Source: Paenibacillus sp. YN15 (GTDB taxonomy: Bacteria > Bacillota > Bacilli > Paenibacillales > NBRC-103111). Taken from it: a DNA stretch of 64,000 nucleotides. Position numbers and translations under genes: made by a program. Every line of letters begins with the position of its first letter. Position 1 is the stretch's first letter. The notes below the pieces were generated by a model. It made no database searches, was not told the origin of the DNA, and was given only the letters and a program-made list of their open reading frames with translations. The stretch covers positions 186,001-250,000 of the forward strand of contig NZ_QMFA01000001.1 of NCBI RefSeq assembly GCF_003285005.1. Reading direction: 5' to 3'. Below are positions 35,409 through 45,679 of this stretch, piece after piece.

Positions 35409-37703
35409 TTGAATTTTAAAATGCTGCTTAAAAGAATATTTAAGGAGAGATTTCTCTTTATTAAAATCCAAAGCTTTATTACGATATTGATCTTGATTCC
35501 CATCATCGTTGTCGGCAGCGCCTTTAATAATCAATTTGAAGCCGTTCTCTCCAATAATTTCAGCGAAGCCAACCGTAATGTCCTTCAACAAACCAGTGTT
35601 GCCTTCGATTTGTTTATTGACGGAATTATTGATGTGACTAAGCAAGCGTATTTTGACGAGGGGATCAATCATTTTCTTATCAGCGGCGATGCTGCCAATT
35701 CTGTTGAGACAAAGAAAATAATGGAAAAGCTTGATAAGATCAAAAGCTTAAGCCAGTATATTCATTCCGTATACCTCTACATCCCCAAGGACCGCAAGGT
35801 GATATCCACCGATTATGGAATATGCAGCCTCGAAGAATTCGGAGACACCCAATTTTTAAATTGGTATGAATCCGACTCCAGGAATCTGGTATTGGAAGAA
35901 ACGCGCGAGATCCCCCACTATAAAGGAAGTACGCAAAAGGATGACGTTTTTTCCGTATATACAAAGCTTCCTTTTACGAATACCACCGATTTTCGAGGAG
36001 CACTTATCGTAAATATCGGGCAGTCCCTTGTATATAAGGAGGTTATGGATAAGCTGAAGGTGAAAGAGGATGTCTCTTTGTTTGTGCTGAATAAAAAGGA
36101 TGAAATTATTATTTCCAATGACAATAAAAATATATATAAGAACATATATTCCATGAACTACTTCCAGGAAAAAATGATCGGTGAGAACGGAGATTTCGTA
36201 ACTTCGATGAATGATCGCCCCTATCTGGTGGCTTATACCCATATGGATAAACGAGACTGGACCTACGTGTATATGTACCCGATGGAGGAAATCTATTCTA
36301 CCATTCATATGATCAACAGCCTTATTCTTTATCTGAGCATTTTATTATTTTTGCTGGGGAGCATCATATCCTTTTTATTTACTTTCAGAACCTTTAAGCC
36401 CGTGGAGGAGCTTATTAGCTTTATCAAGCAGAAAACACAGATGAAGGAAGGGGGAGCGCGGCAGCTAGGAGGGGTGAAAGCAGCCGTTTTGGAGCTCTTT
36501 CAGGACAATGAAGATATGAAGCAGAAGCTGGAAATGACCTTGCCGGTATACAAGGAAAAATTTCTCCAGGGGCTGATTCATGGAAGCGGGTTTCAAGAGA
36601 AAGAGGTGGAAGCGAAGCTGAACAGTTTTGCCATTGATATTCCTTTGGAAAATCTGATTCTTGCTGTTTTTCAGGTGGACGATTACGAAGAGGCATTGGA
36701 TAGATGGGGCGGGAATGGCTACCTGATGAATTTTTCGATGCACAATGTACTCCAGCACATCTCCCTGCAAAAGAACAGCAAGTTTTTTTCAGTGGATTTG
36801 GACTCGGAAAGCATGGCTGCCGTGTTTGGCATTCAGCAGTTGAAAATGGGGGAGCTTTTGAAAATATTAAAAGAAATGCAGGAGACCCTCCATCACATTC
36901 TGGGCATATCCGTGACGATTGGTGTATGCGATCATGAAACAGGCATCGGGAAACTGGGAGAGAGCTACTATAACGCCAAGGAAGTTCTCAAATATAAAAT
37001 TCTTTACGGTAAAAAGGAAATTTTATTATTCAGCGATATACGCCAGGAACAGGAACACACTTTTATCTATCCCTATGACAAGGTGGAATTGCTCAAAAAT
37101 TATATCAAGGTGTGCGATGAGGAAAGCGCCTTGAAGGAATTGAAGGAAGTCCTTGAGAAGATTTCCCCCAAAGATATGGCATCCTACCAATCTGTCTATC
37201 AGATGATCATTCAACTGAACAACTCCATGATGAACTTATTGAATGAGGTGAATATCCAGCTGGAGGTCATCTATTACGGGAATATGATTGAAAATATGAT
37301 GAAGATGAAGTCGATGGTCGAGATTGAGGTGTTTTTTACCCGTGTAATAAGAAAGATTATTTCCATCCTGCTGACCAACAGAGAATCCAAGATGGATCGT
37401 TACTTCCAGAATATTATGGATTACATCCAGAATCACTATATGATGGAGCTGTCTCTGGAGGCTTTAAGTGAAGCCATTCATATCAGCCCCTCCTACATTA
37501 ATCAAATATTAAAGAAAAACCTGGATAAAACATTTATTCAGTTATTAAACGATGTACGGATCAATAAAGCGTATGAGTATCTGCTCCGCGGGGATATGAA
37601 AATCAAAGAAGTTGCGGAAAAGGTGGGCTTTAGCAGCTCGGCTTACTTCATAAAAATCTTCAAGGAGATTAAAGGAATTACGCCAGGCCAGCTAAAACAA
37701 TAA
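35409..37703 (+). CDS. Membrane-tethered AraC-family regulator (second)
   Basis: This is a 764-residue one-component regulator similar in plan to the 22745 protein. A transmembrane helix lies near residues 15-40 (FITILILIPIIVVGSAF). The extracellular sensor follows. A second helix lies at about 297-320 with a HAMP-like FRTFKPVEELISFIK. The C-terminus has AraC helix-turn-helix units (LSLEALSEAIHISPSYINQIL and IKEVAEKVGFSSSAYFIKIFK). I chose TTG 35409 because GAGGGTG lies 6 nt upstream; ATG codons at 35367 and 35391 lack a site. It is less GC-rich than the 22745 gene and precedes the third sugar cluster, which it probably controls. Confidence 0.85.
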   Translation: MNFKMLLKRIFKERFLFIKIQSFITILILIPIIVVGSAFNNQFEAVLSNNFSEANRNVLQQTSVAFDLFIDGIIDVTKQAYFDEGINHFLISGDAANSVETKKIMEKLDKIKSLSQYIHSVYLYIPKDRKVISTDYGICSLEEFGDTQFLNWYESDSRNLVLEETREIPHYKGSTQKDDVFSVYTKLPFTNTTDFRGALIVNIGQSLVYKEVMDKLKVKEDVSLFVLNKKDEIIISNDNKNIYKNIYSMNYFQEKMIGENGDFVTSMNDRPYLVAYTHMDKRDWTYVYMYPMEEIYSTIHMINSLILYLSILLFLLGSIISFLFTFRTFKPVEELISFIKQKTQMKEGGARQLGGVKAAVLELFQDNEDMKQKLEMTLPVYKEKFLQGLIHGSGFQEKEVEAKLNSFAIDIPLENLILAVFQVDDYEEALDRWGGNGYLMNFSMHNVLQHISLQKNSKFFSVDLDSESMAAVFGIQQLKMGELLKILKEMQETLHHILGISVTIGVCDHETGIGKLGESYYNAKEVLKYKILYGKKEILLFSDIRQEQEHTFIYPYDKVELLKNYIKVCDEESALKELKEVLEKISPKDMASYQSVYQMIIQLNNSMMNLLNEVNIQLEVIYYGNMIENMMKMKSMVEIEVFFTRVIRKIISILLTNRESKMDRYFQNIMDYIQNHYMMELSLEALSEAIHISPSYINQILKKNLDKTFIQLLNDVRINKAYEYLLRGDMKIKEVAEKVGFSSSAYFIKIFKEIKGITPGQLKQ

Positions 37704-37818
37704 AAGTGCTATTATCTTATACGTTGTATCATATATTGCAACTCCAATTCTTATATTTTGATATCCATTCAAATTTGCTCTGATTTACAAAAGCTTTTCA
37801 TGGCCGTATGATCAATTT

Positions 37819-37832
37819 TGAAAGCGCCTAAC
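37819..37832. promoter_or_regulatory. Weak cre-like half-site upstream of the SLH glycosidase
   Basis: TGAAAGCGCCTAAC has a perfect left half of the cre consensus but a poor right half. It lies 43 bp before the start codon at 37875, in the same relative place as the stronger boxes at 3880 and 25183. Confidence 0.25.
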
Positions 37833-37874
37833 ATAAGGGGCGGGGCAAGGTATTCCACATTGAGGAGGGAAAAT

Positions 37875-40712
37875 ATGAAAAGAAGACTTGCGTTATTGCT
37901 TGCTGTTTTTATGCTGGTTTCAATGTGTTGGAATAGCATAGGTATGGCTGAAGGATATGCTTTGCAGCAGGCTATCCAGACAACGCAGAACAATCATTTG
38001 TCCGATACCGCAAAAGTGGTGTATGAGGAGAACTTTGAAGGGAAAGCTGCTCTGAGCGAATTGCCTGACTGGGCGTTCGCGACCAATGGCGGGAAGATTG
38101 CTCTTGAAACGGACACGGTAAGCAGCAATGTATATTTAAAACTGGAAGATGCCAATAACAACAAACCTATTGCATCCCTTCATTTTCCGGAGTTATACAA
38201 TGGCGGAACAGTGCTTGTAGAGTTTGATATCAAAACCGATGAAAAACCGTCCTACTCACATGATTATTTTGGCGTGGCATTATATGGGGAGGAAAGTGAA
38301 CTCATAACCAAGGTGGAAAACAGCACCAAAGCAAAGGGGTATGCGTTTTACATACAACATAGGGATCATACGAATGCACTGGTTAATACACTTCTATTGC
38401 CGGCAGAAAGCTATCATGACGGAGACTGGTACCGGATTCGCATTGAAGTAGATACCGATAATCAACATGTGAAGGGTCATATTTTTGATACCAGCGGCAA
38501 CCTGCTGGGAACTACTGATTTTGGCGGGTTTAATGTGGCTACTGCCAAGGGAGTGGACATGATCCGGTTTCAGGGCGCATCTGCAGGGTTAGGATTTATC
38601 AGCGTGGACAATGTGAAGGTTACGCTGCTGAATCCTCCGGAAGGACCGGGCAGCGGCGACCCCACAGCGGATACCATTATCATTGATCCTTCAAGCATAC
38701 TCAGCGATGTTTCTCATAATCCCATCGGGATTGTATCCAACCACTTATATGATTCGGATATATATAACCCCAACAGAGCCCAAAAACTGGCTCAATCTCT
38801 TACGGAATTAGGAGTTGGCACTGTCCGGTTTGGCGAAGGTGAAGCGGGTGACCGGTATTTATGGACAGGAGCGCCCTACCCCACTGCGCCTGGCAGCCCT
38901 CTTACTCCACAGCTTTCGTATTTTTCGGATGAAAAACTACCCTTAAGCGCTGCTGAGAAGGCAATGCTCAATCCGGATGGAACCTATAAAAATACGCAGA
39001 ATTTTAATGAATTTATGAGTGTTATTGAAGAAACAGGGACTGAACCTTTTGTGATAGTCGGACTGGATGCCCTTGTGGCTGCCGAAAAGGCGGATTGGGC
39101 AAAAACCAAGGACCAGCTCATAGAATCGGCAGTGGAATGGGTTCGGTATGCAAATGTGACGAATAACTGGAATGTACAGAATTGGGAGATCGGGAATGAA
39201 AGCTATTTTCCCGGGCATACAGGCGTAACCTGGAAGCCGGCCGATTATGTGGCGGTGTTTAACGAAATCACCGCAGCGATGAAAGCGGTTGATCCTACCA
39301 TTAAGGTTGGTGTTCCCGTCCATACCATGCCCGGATGGAATAGTGTCATTTTAACCCAGTTATCAAGTCAAATTGATTTTCTCGTTGTTCATCTTTATTC
39401 GAGCATCAGTACAAGTGATGTGGATACAGTCATCAATGACATAAACCGCTATTGCAGGCCGGAAGACCGGGAGCGCATCAAGATATCCATAACAGAGAAC
39501 AGTGTTTACTCTCCCGGAATATATGATCCCAACAACATCAAAGCCGCTGTAGATTATGCCACCAAAATAGGAAAAATGCTCGAATATGACAAGATCAACT
39601 ATTTTCACTTCTGGGTTACGCGCAAAGGCTTGAATAATGATCCTTCGGACGTAAGATCAGCGCTGGATGAGGACGGGAATCTATTGCCTATAGGAAAGTC
39701 AATTTCGATATGGTCCCGTTTCCTGCAAGAAAAAATGGTTTCTGCAACAGGAGCGGTAAACACGGCGGCTTTTGCCAGCTATTCTCCCTCGAGTGGCAAT
39801 ATGTCGGTGATTCTCACAAACAGGAAAAATGAGGCCGCTCCTGTTACTGTGAACCTAACAAACTATACTGTGCCGGAGGTCAATGAAAAGTGGGTATATA
39901 AAGGCAATGATCCTTTGGATAAAAATCCCGTCTTTGAAAAGGCTGGTTCAATAAGTGTCCAGAACGGAGTTGCCGAGTTGACTCTTGATCCGTGTTCCGT
40001 AACGGTTATTGCATTATTGACTCCAGTTTCGGGTGAACCCGATAACGATGGAAGTACAGAAGAAGAGAGCGGCAGTTCGGGTGGTGAGCCGGCTCCTGTT
40101 GTATCAGTGCCAACGCCTACACCCACACCCACGCCTACACCCACACCGACACCGACACCAACTCAGGCACCAACACCGGGTGCAGCAGTGTACTTCACGG
40201 ATGTAAAGGATCACTGGGCGACACAGGAAATAAGGAAGCTAATCGCCCTGGGATACATTGAAGGCTATCCGGACGGGAGGTTTAGACCGGATAACGGCAT
40301 TACAAGAGCTGAATTTATTAAGCTTTTGACTTTGGCTTTAAAACTCGAACAGAAGACTGGAAAAGTGTATGCGGACACGGAATCCCATTGGGCCAGGGAC
40401 TACATAGCCATGGCGAATGCTTACGGAATTGCCGGAGGCTATAATGACACCATTTTTGCGCCCGATGAACCGCTGACCCGGGAACAAATGGCTGTGATGA
40501 TTGCCAATGCTCTAGAACTGCCATTGACCGTGGAGGAGCCTGGGTTTAAAGATATGGCAATGGTATCCGATTGGGCGAAAAGCGCAATATTGGCCGCTAA
40601 AAAGAATGGAATCATACTGGGTTACCCGGATATGGAATTTAAGCCCTCTGCAGGCGCAACCCGAGCAGAAGCAGTGAACATCATTGTTAAAGCTTTGGGA
40701 TTCATCGAGTGA
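37875..40712 (+). CDS. SLH-anchored clan GH-A glycoside hydrolase
   Basis: This is a 945-residue secreted protein. A signal peptide covers about residues 1-26. A LamG/DUF1080-like jelly roll lies at about 45-250. The catalytic barrel spans about 270-740 with predicted acid/base E442 in NWEIGNES and nucleophile E541 in KISITENS, the pattern of clan GH-A families such as GH39/GH51. A (Pro-Thr)n linker follows, encoded by a run of CACCCA-type repeats near 40110-40170. Three SLH domains (FTDVKDHWATQEIRKLIALG first) attach it to the wall. It probably trims hemicellulose or pectin side chains at the surface for the importer encoded next. GAGGAGGG precedes ATG 37875. Confidence 0.85.
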   Translation: MKRRLALLLAVFMLVSMCWNSIGMAEGYALQQAIQTTQNNHLSDTAKVVYEENFEGKAALSELPDWAFATNGGKIALETDTVSSNVYLKLEDANNNKPIASLHFPELYNGGTVLVEFDIKTDEKPSYSHDYFGVALYGEESELITKVENSTKAKGYAFYIQHRDHTNALVNTLLLPAESYHDGDWYRIRIEVDTDNQHVKGHIFDTSGNLLGTTDFGGFNVATAKGVDMIRFQGASAGLGFISVDNVKVTLLNPPEGPGSGDPTADTIIIDPSSILSDVSHNPIGIVSNHLYDSDIYNPNRAQKLAQSLTELGVGTVRFGEGEAGDRYLWTGAPYPTAPGSPLTPQLSYFSDEKLPLSAAEKAMLNPDGTYKNTQNFNEFMSVIEETGTEPFVIVGLDALVAAEKADWAKTKDQLIESAVEWVRYANVTNNWNVQNWEIGNESYFPGHTGVTWKPADYVAVFNEITAAMKAVDPTIKVGVPVHTMPGWNSVILTQLSSQIDFLVVHLYSSISTSDVDTVINDINRYCRPEDRERIKISITENSVYSPGIYDPNNIKAAVDYATKIGKMLEYDKINYFHFWVTRKGLNNDPSDVRSALDEDGNLLPIGKSISIWSRFLQEKMVSATGAVNTAAFASYSPSSGNMSVILTNRKNEAAPVTVNLTNYTVPEVNEKWVYKGNDPLDKNPVFEKAGSISVQNGVAELTLDPCSVTVIALLTPVSGEPDNDGSTEEESGSSGGEPAPVVSVPTPTPTPTPTPTPTPTPTQAPTPGAAVYFTDVKDHWATQEIRKLIALGYIEGYPDGRFRPDNGITRAEFIKLLTLALKLEQKTGKVYADTESHWARDYIAMANAYGIAGGYNDTIFAPDEPLTREQMAVMIANALELPLTVEEPGFKDMAMVSDWAKSAILAAKKNGIILGYPDMEFKPSAGATRAEAVNIIVKALGFIE

Positions 40713-40733
40713 TTTACAAGGGAGGGCAACAAA

Positions 40734-41702
40734 TTGAAAACACTGGAACATCCCGGCAGCAAAAAAATTCTTGAAGTCAGGCCGGGAAATAATAAGTTCA
40801 TCCATTCACTTATTAAATACAAGTACTTTCATCTCATGGCTTTACCTTGTTTGTTATATTTTCTGGTATTCAAGTATTTACCCATGTATGGAGTGATTAT
40901 TGCATTTAAGGATTATGAGCCGACAGGCGGGTTTTGGGGCATTCTGAAAAGTGAATGGGTGGGTCTGCAGAACTTCAAAATGTTCTTTACCTCCATTTAT
41001 TTTGGGAGGCTGATGAAAAATACGCTTCTTATCAGTTTCTACAGATTGCTGTTCGGATTTCCGGCGCCTATTCTGCTTGCCATCTTAATCAATGAGATCA
41101 AGAATGTCTTTTTTAAGAAAACGGTCCAAACGATCACCTACATGCCCCACTTTCTGTCCTGGGTAGTCGTATCCGGATTCCTGACCATCCTCCTGTCCAC
41201 TACAGGCGGACCTGTGAATGCCTTATTGGAAAGGGCAGGAATAGAGCCAATTGTTTTCATCGCAGATAAAAGCTTTTTTAGAAGCTTACTGGTTCTTAGT
41301 GATATTTGGAAGGGGATTGGCTGGGGAACCATCATATATCTTGCTGCACTTACGAATGTAAACCCGGAGCTGTATGAGGCTTCCATGATGGATGGCGCCA
41401 GCAAGTTTCGTCAGGTATGGCATATCTCCTTACCCGGGATAAAGGAGATTATCGCCATTATGCTCATACTGGCGGTAGGCCGCATTCTGGATGAGAACTT
41501 CGAGCAAATTTTTAATCTGTATTCTCCAGCCGTATATGAGGTTGCGGATGTGTTTGAAACCTACGTCTACAGGCAGGGGCTTGTAGAAGCCAAGTTTTCT
41601 TATTCAGCGGCTGTGGGATTATTTAAGTCAGTGGTTTCATTGATTATGGTTATTTTATCAAATGCAGCTGCAAAAAAACTGGGCTCCGATGGAATTTGGT
41701 AG
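40734..41702 (+). CDS. Carbohydrate ABC transporter permease, LplB type (third importer)
   Basis: This 322-residue permease has a first membrane helix near residues 30-55 (LPCLLYFLVFKYLPMYGVII) and the EAA loop EASMMDGASKFRQV at about 214-227. It starts at TTG 40734, 7 nt after GGGAGGG. The stop is 16 nt before the next permease start. Confidence 0.9.
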   Translation: MKTLEHPGSKKILEVRPGNNKFIHSLIKYKYFHLMALPCLLYFLVFKYLPMYGVIIAFKDYEPTGGFWGILKSEWVGLQNFKMFFTSIYFGRLMKNTLLISFYRLLFGFPAPILLAILINEIKNVFFKKTVQTITYMPHFLSWVVVSGFLTILLSTTGGPVNALLERAGIEPIVFIADKSFFRSLLVLSDIWKGIGWGTIIYLAALTNVNPELYEASMMDGASKFRQVWHISLPGIKEIIAIMLILAVGRILDENFEQIFNLYSPAVYEVADVFETYVYRQGLVEAKFSYSAAVGLFKSVVSLIMVILSNAAAKKLGSDGIW

Positions 41703-41718
41703 GAAGGCGGAATGCTTC

Positions 41719-42591
41719 ATGCGAGAGACGAGAGGCGAGAAAATTTTTAATGGCTTTAACATTGCACTCATGATTTTCCTTTGCGCAGTTATGATTTATC
41801 CGATGTTATTTGTGCTGGGCCGTTCCTTTATGCTGGAAATAGAAAGAGCTGCAAATCCGCTGCGAATATTTCCGAGAGTCTGGGATCTGGAAGCCTATAA
41901 GTTCATCTTCAGAGAAGCAGTAACCATTAAAAGCTCGTACTTTATAACTATATTGAGAACTGTTGCAGGTACGGCATGCAATATATTTTTTACTTCCATT
42001 CTGGCCTATGTGCTCTCCAAGCGAAATTATCCGCTGCGGAACATTATAACCACCCTGGTTATTTTTACCATGTGGTTTGGCGGCGGACTCATTCCAACCT
42101 TCTTGCTCTATAAATCCCTGGGGCTTGTAAATAACTTTTGGGTATATATTCTGCCGGGTTTGATCAGTCCCTGGAATCTGCTATTGCTCCGAAACTTCTT
42201 CATGCAGATACCGGACAGCCTGGAGGAGGCTGCAAAGATCGACGGAGCCAGCGAGCTGACCATTTTCTTCAGAATTGTAATACCCCTTTCCATGGCAGCT
42301 CTGGCTACCATCTCCCTGTTCTATGCCGTAAGTCATTGGAACTCATGGTTTGATTCTCTTATTTTTATAAACGACAAGAAAATGTGGACATTGCAGCTAT
42401 TATTGCGGGAAATTATCCGTAATGCCAATATGAGTGATTTAATGGATACTGACTCCATCACTTCACTTCCTCCTACTGAATCGGTAAAAATGGCAACGGT
42501 AGTGGTTGCAACCCTGCCCATATTGATGGTCTATCCATTCTTACAGAAATACTTTGTAAAAGGCGTCATGGTAGGATCATTGAAGGGTTAG
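41719..42591 (+). CDS. Carbohydrate ABC transporter permease, YtcP/LplC type (third importer)
   Basis: This 290-residue permease carries the EAA-like loop EEAAKIDGASELTIF at about residues 169-183 and the conserved end LQKYFVKGVMVGSLKG. I chose ATG 41719 behind GAAGGCGG; the frame extends upstream over the previous gene but without a ribosome site. Confidence 0.88.
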   Translation: MRETRGEKIFNGFNIALMIFLCAVMIYPMLFVLGRSFMLEIERAANPLRIFPRVWDLEAYKFIFREAVTIKSSYFITILRTVAGTACNIFFTSILAYVLSKRNYPLRNIITTLVIFTMWFGGGLIPTFLLYKSLGLVNNFWVYILPGLISPWNLLLLRNFFMQIPDSLEEAAKIDGASELTIFFRIVIPLSMAALATISLFYAVSHWNSWFDSLIFINDKKMWTLQLLLREIIRNANMSDLMDTDSITSLPPTESVKMATVVVATLPILMVYPFLQKYFVKGVMVGSLKG

Positions 42592-42632
42592 GTGCAATAA
42601 TATCAAATGAAAGAAAGGGGAAGGGAAAAACA

Positions 42633-44213
42633 ATGAGAAAAGAGGTTTTCCGTACTTCAGCCTTCGCAGTTGCAGTAATGCTGACCGCAAGTGTTATTGC
42701 AGGTTGCCAGAAGGAAGCGGCAGAACCGGGGAATGGAGGCTCTCCAGGCAATGGAAGCCCTCAAGCTGCACAGACGGAGTTAAAGCAGACCGAACCGGTG
42801 AAAATTTACACAAGGACTTTGAACAATGCAGAAACCAAGCCCGACAATGAAAAGGTCCTTAAGGCCATTGAAGAGAAATCCGGAGTGAAGATGCAGAAAT
42901 ATTATGTCGCCCAGGATGGATACAATGACAAAATGAATATGATGCTTGCATCCGGCGAAGAGTTTGACGGTATGGACCTTCTGGCTTTTACCGAGCATTG
43001 GAGCGTTTTGAAGGATAGAAAGCAGATACAGCCGCTCAATAAGCTGATTGATCAATACGGACCGAATATCAAAAAAGTAATGGCAGAAGCGCTCAAAACC
43101 ACGACGGATAAAGACGGCATTATCTGGGCGATACCCAGACAAGAAGAATTTCCTACGGGATTTGTGCCTACCATAAGGAAGGATTGGGCCGACGCTTTAG
43201 GAATGAAATTGCCTACTACCATTACTGAACTGGAAGCTTATTTTGAAGCCGTGTTAACTAAAGACCCGAACAAGAACGGCAAAAAGGATGAAATACCGCT
43301 GGCTTCCGTTGGACTTTCCTCGTTAGTTCAAGATTTCCAGCCATACTTTATGGGTTCCTTCTCCATGAGGTATCTGGATCAGAATGGGAAGGTCATGAGG
43401 GACTGGACGCATCCAGGCTATAAAGCAATGCTGGAGAAGTTTAGGGATTGGTATCAAAAAGGATATATTCACAAGGAATTCCTCATTGCCAAAACGAATC
43501 AAGTGAATGATTTGATTACTGCGGACAGAGTGGGTGTTTTTGCAGGATGGTATAGCGGTCAGGTTAGGCCGCTGGTTGAATTGCAGAAAAACAAACCTGA
43601 AGCAGCTTATGAACCGGTTCCAGTGCTGACGGATTCCAAAACAGGAGTCGCAGCATGGGGCAGCAATCCTCAATACAGTCCACGGCTTGTCATTCCGTCT
43701 ACAAGCAAAAATGCCGCCTTTACCATTAAGATGATTGACTGGACATTGGCTTCCAGAGAAAATTATGCACTGGCTGCATACGGGATCGAGGGAGACCACT
43801 TTAAGTGGGTTGACAGTCAAAAAACGCAGGTCGATGTAACGGGCGCTGATCGGTATGCTGCCAACTGGTTGTTGACCAGTTTTAATGCCAAAGATATAAA
43901 GGCGGAAAAATTGACGGCCAAAGATGATCTGGTCGGTTTGGAATACGAACGGTTGCAGAAGAAGCTTAGAGGCTCTGAATTTAAGTATGTGGAGGCTTTT
44001 GACCACTTCGTTCCTTATGTGACCAAAGGCACGCCTGCTGAAAACCTCACCAAGGATGGAGACACCATGATGGAGGAAGCAAAAGAAAAATTCATATTGG
44101 GTCAAATCTCCGGTGAAGATTGGGATAAGGCAGTTAAGAAGTATATGGAGCTGCAAGGAAATGTGCTTTCTGAATTATGGACCAAACAATACAACGAAGT
44201 TATGGGCAAATAA
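42633..44213 (+). CDS. Extracellular solute-binding lipoprotein (third importer)
   Basis: This 526-residue lipoprotein has lipobox VIAGC with lipidated C25, then a Gly/Asn/Ser-rich linker. The mature part contains KMNMMLASGEEFDGMDL and a calcium-loop-like DPNKNGKKDEIPL segment seen in several large sugar-binding lipoproteins. GAAAGGGGAAGGG precedes ATG 42633. A 17-bp hairpin just after its stop may stabilise this part of the transcript, since binding proteins are needed in excess over permeases. Confidence 0.9.
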   Translation: MRKEVFRTSAFAVAVMLTASVIAGCQKEAAEPGNGGSPGNGSPQAAQTELKQTEPVKIYTRTLNNAETKPDNEKVLKAIEEKSGVKMQKYYVAQDGYNDKMNMMLASGEEFDGMDLLAFTEHWSVLKDRKQIQPLNKLIDQYGPNIKKVMAEALKTTTDKDGIIWAIPRQEEFPTGFVPTIRKDWADALGMKLPTTITELEAYFEAVLTKDPNKNGKKDEIPLASVGLSSLVQDFQPYFMGSFSMRYLDQNGKVMRDWTHPGYKAMLEKFRDWYQKGYIHKEFLIAKTNQVNDLITADRVGVFAGWYSGQVRPLVELQKNKPEAAYEPVPVLTDSKTGVAAWGSNPQYSPRLVIPSTSKNAAFTIKMIDWTLASRENYALAAYGIEGDHFKWVDSQKTQVDVTGADRYAANWLLTSFNAKDIKAEKLTAKDDLVGLEYERLQKKLRGSEFKYVEAFDHFVPYVTKGTPAENLTKDGDTMMEEAKEKFILGQISGEDWDKAVKKYMELQGNVLSELWTKQYNEVMGK

Positions 44214-44224
44214 AGCGTAATCCA

Positions 44225-44262
44225 GTATCCAGTGAGTTGTCTGCTGACAATTCACTGGATAC
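44225..44262 (+). terminator. Strong intercistronic hairpin after the binding-protein gene
   Basis: GTATCCAGTGAGTTGTC (44225-44241) pairs with GACAATTCACTGGATAC (44246-44262), 16 of 17 pairs Watson-Crick plus one wobble, across TGCT. No T run follows, so it is more likely an mRNA-stabilising or attenuating hairpin than a full terminator. Confidence 0.5.
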
Positions 44263-44281
44263 TTGATCAAAGGAGATCATC

Positions 44282-44867
44282 ATGGAACATAATCTGCAGT
44301 ATCCATTGAAACGTAAAGATCCCCAATATACAAAAGAGCTTATGGGCGACGAAGAGTTTTTCGGAACAGTGATGGATTTGAACCAGCCTGGAATGGAACC
44401 GATAAAAGCGGCCGTAAATAGGAAAGAGTATGACAAAGCATGGGTGGAATACGAAAGAAGAAATCGATCCTATTATCAGGTTTGCCAACCGCATTGTGGA
44501 AAAGGAAATACCCTTGGGCGGAGAATGGGCGGCAGCCGGTGATGCCTGTTTTACTACGGTTCTAGTCCCTTATCGAGACCCGAAACCGGAAGTAAAGGTG
44601 AAGTATATAAATGCTTTTGCAGAAGGAGCGGCTTTGGAGCAAAATCAGGCTACCGCCTTAGAGGTTTCCGTTGATGGAAGCCAGGATTATATTTGTATTC
44701 ATCACAGGTCCGTACAGGTAAAGGGTTATTTGGACCACACCGGGAACCTGGTCAATGATAAGCTCATTAAAAAACCAACAGGCTGCAACGAATTTATCTT
44801 TAAGGATACCGTGTTTCATGATGATGTTGTCGTTATAGAGGATACAGGAAAGCGGGGATACCAGTGA
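44282..44867 (+). pseudogene. Heparinase II/III-like lyase gene with catalytic middle deleted
   Basis: The first segment (from ATG 44282 behind AAAGGAGA) has the opening of heparinase-type proteins: EEFFGTVMDLNQPGMEPIKAA then EYDKAWVEYERR. The frame then shifts near 44460, continuing as KEEIDPIIRFANRIVEKEIP up to about GGEWAAAGD. There the text jumps straight into C-terminal beta-sandwich sequence (TTVLVPYRDPKPEVKVKYIN) ending at 44867. Intact enzymes of this type are about 600-700 residues; only about 190 remain, and the alpha-toroid with the catalytic residues is gone. The assignment rests on pattern only. The stop overlaps the next start (GTGA). Confidence 0.6.
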
Positions 44868-45679
44868 ATGAAATAAGAGACTTCTATCCTTTGATTGTTC
44901 TTGGAGCAACCTTTGCAGGAATAGGGGCAGCTTATGCCAATAAAGCAGATACTCTGATCCTGGAAGGAACCGCTCTTGCAGGATATGAATTTGCCACTGC
45001 CTACAGAATCGGAGAAGGATGGAATGAACCTGTTTTATCGGAAGTTGGAAATAACTTGAAAATGGAAATGCGGCAAAGAAATATTCTGTCGGACCAGGGA
45101 GAAGTTCATATTCCGGCCTTGGCGCCGCTAATGTACAACAGGATAAAAGAGGATCAGCTGCATCACCTGTTCATGGCCACTATTGTCAGCATTACTTGGG
45201 AGAAAACCAGATATTGCGTGCTGGTCCATACCACATCGGGCTTTATGAAATTTTTCAGCGATCAAATTATGGATACAAGGACGGACGCTCTTTCAAAAGA
45301 TTTCATAAAAAGTAAAAGTATCAATGCGTTGTTGTATTCTGAGGAGGGTATCCCGACAAACCGTCTGGTATCCCAGGGAACAGTGGAATTTATGAAAGGC
45401 AAGCAAAAGGGAGAGATCATTGTAAGCTTGCCTATTGAAGCTGATGATGACTGGAGCTCCGCCAGAGCGAAGCTTCATAAATTCTGGATGAAGAGACCAA
45501 TGGAATGGGCTGCATGGAAGATCCTTGCTGTAGGAGGAGCTTTTGATATCCGGGTAGACCAGGGTCCTGTCAGGGTTATGGATAATTGGAGCTTGCTGCC
45601 GTCCGCTGCCTACCGGAATCCCCTGGAGGCCCTTGAAGCAGGACTGTTGTATGCTGAAGGGAAGGTGAGGCTGCAATGA
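44864..45679 (+). CDS. FAD-dependent oxidoreductase-like protein
   Basis: This 271-residue protein starts at GTG 44864 and opens with a Rossmann-like dinucleotide-binding segment (LIVLGATFAGIGAAYANK), slightly degenerate from GxGxxG, followed by an acidic strand end (LILEG). The C-terminal RVMDNWSLLPSAAYRNPLEALEAGLLYAEG resembles the closing part of FAD_oxidored proteins (PF12831-like). It is shorter than a complete member and is joined by an ATGA overlap to a full-length relative, so the two may form a complex. The substrate is unknown. Confidence 0.55.
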   Translation: MNEIRDFYPLIVLGATFAGIGAAYANKADTLILEGTALAGYEFATAYRIGEGWNEPVLSEVGNNLKMEMRQRNILSDQGEVHIPALAPLMYNRIKEDQLHHLFMATIVSITWEKTRYCVLVHTTSGFMKFFSDQIMDTRTDALSKDFIKSKSINALLYSEEGIPTNRLVSQGTVEFMKGKQKGEIIVSLPIEADDDWSSARAKLHKFWMKRPMEWAAWKILAVGGAFDIRVDQGPVRVMDNWSLLPSAAYRNPLEALEAGLLYAEGKVRLQ

